Shown: piece by piece, positions 62,605 to 64,000 of the stretch
Layout of the letters: the number at the start of each line of letters is the position of its first letter
Numbering within the stretch: the first letter of the stretch is position 1
Source of the DNA: Chryseobacterium sp. LJ668
GTDB lineage: Bacteria > Bacteroidota > Bacteroidia > Flavobacteriales > Weeksellaceae
Reading direction: 5' to 3'
NCBI RefSeq assembly: GCF_019613955.1
Contig: NZ_CP080443.1
Coordinates: 2,527,001 to 2,591,000 of the forward strand
DNA length: 64,000 nt
Made by a program: the position numbers and the translations under genes
The notes under the pieces: generated by a model
Seen by the model: only the letters and a program-made list of their open reading frames with translations
Database searches by the model: none
What the model was told of the DNA's origin: nothing

Positions 62605-63684
62605 ATGAAAAAACCAATAAGAATAGGCTTCATAGGCCTTAATCCTAATGCGCAATGGGCTTCGAAAGCGCACATACCAGCATTGAAATTATTAAAAGAT
62701 GATTTTGCAGTTACAGGTGTTGCTAATACTTCATACGAAAGCGCGCAAACATCAGCACAAACATTCGGGATTCCTTTTGCATTTGAAAATGCTGAAGCAC
62801 TCATTGCTTCAGAACATATTGATCTTGTTGTGATTACCGTGAAAGTTCCGTATCACTTTAAATTAGTAAAAGCTGCTCTGCAAGCAGGAAAGCACGTCTA
62901 TTGCGAACATCCTCTGGGTAATGGTCTTGCAGAAACTGTTGAGCTTGCAGAATTGGCAGCCAGCAAAAATGTGGTTGCAGTGACCGGTTTGCAGATGACG
63001 GTTTCGCCTGAAGTCCGATATATGAAGCAATTAATTAATGATGGGTATCTGGGCGATGTTTTATCAACAACTTTGATCGGATCCGGTGGAAACTGGCGTG
63101 ATGAAACGGTGTCGGCAAATTATTATCTATATGACAAAGAAAATGGTGCAACAATGCTTACGATTCCGCTGGGACATACTTTGGCAGGACTCACAAAAGT
63201 GTTAGGAGACGTCGATGATTTTTCATCTTATTTTATCAATCATTTTAAAACAGTGATTCTGAAAGATAACGGAGAAATAAAGCCAAAAACTGCAGACGAT
63301 CAGATCATGATGGCTGGAACTCTGAAAAGTGGTGCGGCAATTTCAGTACATTACCGAGCCGGAATGTCGAGAGGAACCAATTTGCTATGGGAGATTAATG
63401 GGACAAAGGGTGATTTGCAGATCACTGGTGGAATAGGTCACGGACAACTAACACTATTAACACTTAAAGGGGCAAATGGTTTGGAAAAAGAACTTCGGAT
63501 ATTGACTCCGCCGGAAGAATTATACGCTGGTTTGCCGGCAGATTCTGTGGTTGGAAATGTTGCCAGAATATATGCCCAAATTGCTTCTGATATTCAAAAT
63601 AATACCAGAAATGCTCCTTCATTTGATGATGGCGTAAAGCTTTATAAACTGATCGATGCTATTGAAAAGTCAGCTGAGAGGTAA
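62605..63684 (+). CDS. Gfo/Idh/MocA family oxidoreductase (Gal80-like)
   Basis: 359 residues. N-terminal Rossmann domain: RIGFIGLNPNAQWASKAHIP with a Gal80-like opening, VAVTGLQMTVSPEVRYMKQL, and the family signature KHVYCEHPLGN (EHP replaces EKP). C-terminal beta sheet (MLTIPLGHTLAGLTKVLGDV, GAAISVHYRAG). NAD(P)-dependent sugar or polyol-related dehydrogenase; substrate unknown. Downstream partner of the monooxygenase. Confidence 0.93.
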   Translation: MKKPIRIGFIGLNPNAQWASKAHIPALKLLKDDFAVTGVANTSYESAQTSAQTFGIPFAFENAEALIASEHIDLVVITVKVPYHFKLVKAALQAGKHVYCEHPLGNGLAETVELAELAASKNVVAVTGLQMTVSPEVRYMKQLINDGYLGDVLSTTLIGSGGNWRDETVSANYYLYDKENGATMLTIPLGHTLAGLTKVLGDVDDFSSYFINHFKTVILKDNGEIKPKTADDQIMMAGTLKSGAAISVHYRAGMSRGTNLLWEINGTKGDLQITGGIGHGQLTLLTLKGANGLEKELRILTPPEELYAGLPADSVVGNVARIYAQIASDIQNNTRNAPSFDDGVKLYKLIDAIEKSAER

Positions 63685-63786
63685 TTGGTTAGCAGTAAGA
63701 AATTTATATCAGTTAATACCTCTGATGATGCTGTCATAGATAACAATTTTATTACAGATTAGAATAATATTATTTCACAGATATTT

Positions 63787-63819
63787 AAAAGAGAGTAACC
63801 ATCATAGTTACCCTCTTTT
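63787..63819. terminator. Bidirectional terminator between convergent genes
   Basis: Stem AAAAGAGAGTAAC / GTTACCCTCTTTT (one mismatch) flanked by A and T tracts. Confidence 0.8.
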
Positions 63820-63835
63820 AATTTTTAAAGCATAT

Positions 63836-64000
63836 TTATTCTGCAAAAATATGATTCAATCTGTGGCTCCATTTTTCCAAAATCATTTTTCGTTCCTCAT
63901 CTGTAATGCGTTCAATGGAAAAGTTTATTTCGGGAGACAATACAGTAAGACCTGCAAATTCAAGAATGCCAGTTTCAATAGGATGTAAAACTTGGTCAGC
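63836..64000 (-). CDS. NAD(P)H-dependent flavodoxin-fold oxidoreductase, C-terminal end (partial)
   Basis: The last 54 codons of a minus-strand gene continuing past the window edge. They read PIETGILEFAGLTVLSPEIN, ERITDEERKMILEKWSHRLN and end in HIFAE. This tail matches the C-terminus of YwrO/KefF/MdaB-type quinone reductases (E-F-x-G and DEER-x-x-x-L segments). Cytosolic FMN or FAD quinone reduction is the family role; the N-terminal active site is outside the window. Confidence 0.75.
   Translation of the reverse strand, partial: ADQVLHPIETGILEFAGLTVLSPEINFSIERITDEERKMILEKWSHRLNHIFAE

Overview
This 64 kb window looks like chromosomal DNA of a flavobacterium of the Chryseobacterium type (Bacteroidota; inference from the sequence). 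The DNA is AT-rich, promoters carry the Bacteroidota -7 box TAnnTTTG, ribosome binding sites are weak and A-rich, and there is a large surface protein with a C-terminal type IX secretion sorting domain. SusC-like plug sequence, a GldA-like ABC ATPase and DUF2911 point the same way. No rRNA, tRNA, CRISPR array or intact insertion sequence was found. Both window ends cut through a gene.

Layout. (1) 1-16 kb, housekeeping and regulation: the end of a 2-oxoacid dehydrogenase E1 gene, a Crp/Fnr regulator, a YCII protein, then an ECF sigma factor followed by a very unusual fusion of anti-sigma-like N-terminus, membrane helix, TonB-receptor plug and von Willebrand A domain, and a paralogous von Willebrand A lipoprotein. 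A shared ECF-type promoter precedes both transcription units. A GbsR/MarR regulator follows, with an 18-bp palindrome in front of itself and of two units of small membrane proteins; then SRPBCC and DUF2071 proteins, dihydrolipoyl dehydrogenase, an ABC ATPase and secreted unknowns. (2) 16-26 kb: a sigma-region-2-only protein, a 1.27 kaa fibronectin-III adhesin-like T9SS cargo, and a translationally coupled unit of PIG-L deacetylase, a 34-aa membrane peptide and a sodium:solute symporter, followed by a DUF2911 protein. (3) 26-52 kb: an accessory oxidoreductase region with repeated AraC-SDR pairs, alpha/beta hydrolases, an AhpD-like protein, MRJP/yellow-like secreted proteins, quinone reductase, cupin, exported acetolactate decarboxylase, VOC and NTF2 proteins, nitroreductase and quinol monooxygenase. 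(4) 52-60 kb: a decayed alginate-export porin gene, an HxlR-SDR divergent pair, and a tight seven-gene minus-strand operon of enzymes, several exported, divergent from an AraC gene. (5) 60-64 kb: an AraC gene divergent from a TetX-like flavin monooxygenase and a Gfo/Idh/MocA oxidoreductase, then the end of a flavodoxin-fold quinone reductase gene.

How it works together. Region 3 appears wired into regulons: five genes share a TGTGCTA...CCGCTGAAA operator exactly 49-50 bases upstream of the -7 box, and two further genes share a different inverted-repeat operator exactly 65 bases upstream of theirs; the initially transcribed sequence is also alike in all seven. The AraC and Crp/Fnr proteins encoded beside these sites are the natural candidates to bind them. 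A three-copy degenerate element with a covarying hairpin and an AraC-gene tail remnant show that parts of region 3 arose by segmental duplication. Functions of the enzyme clusters (detoxification or catabolism of reactive carbonyl, quinone or aromatic compounds) are inferred from families only.
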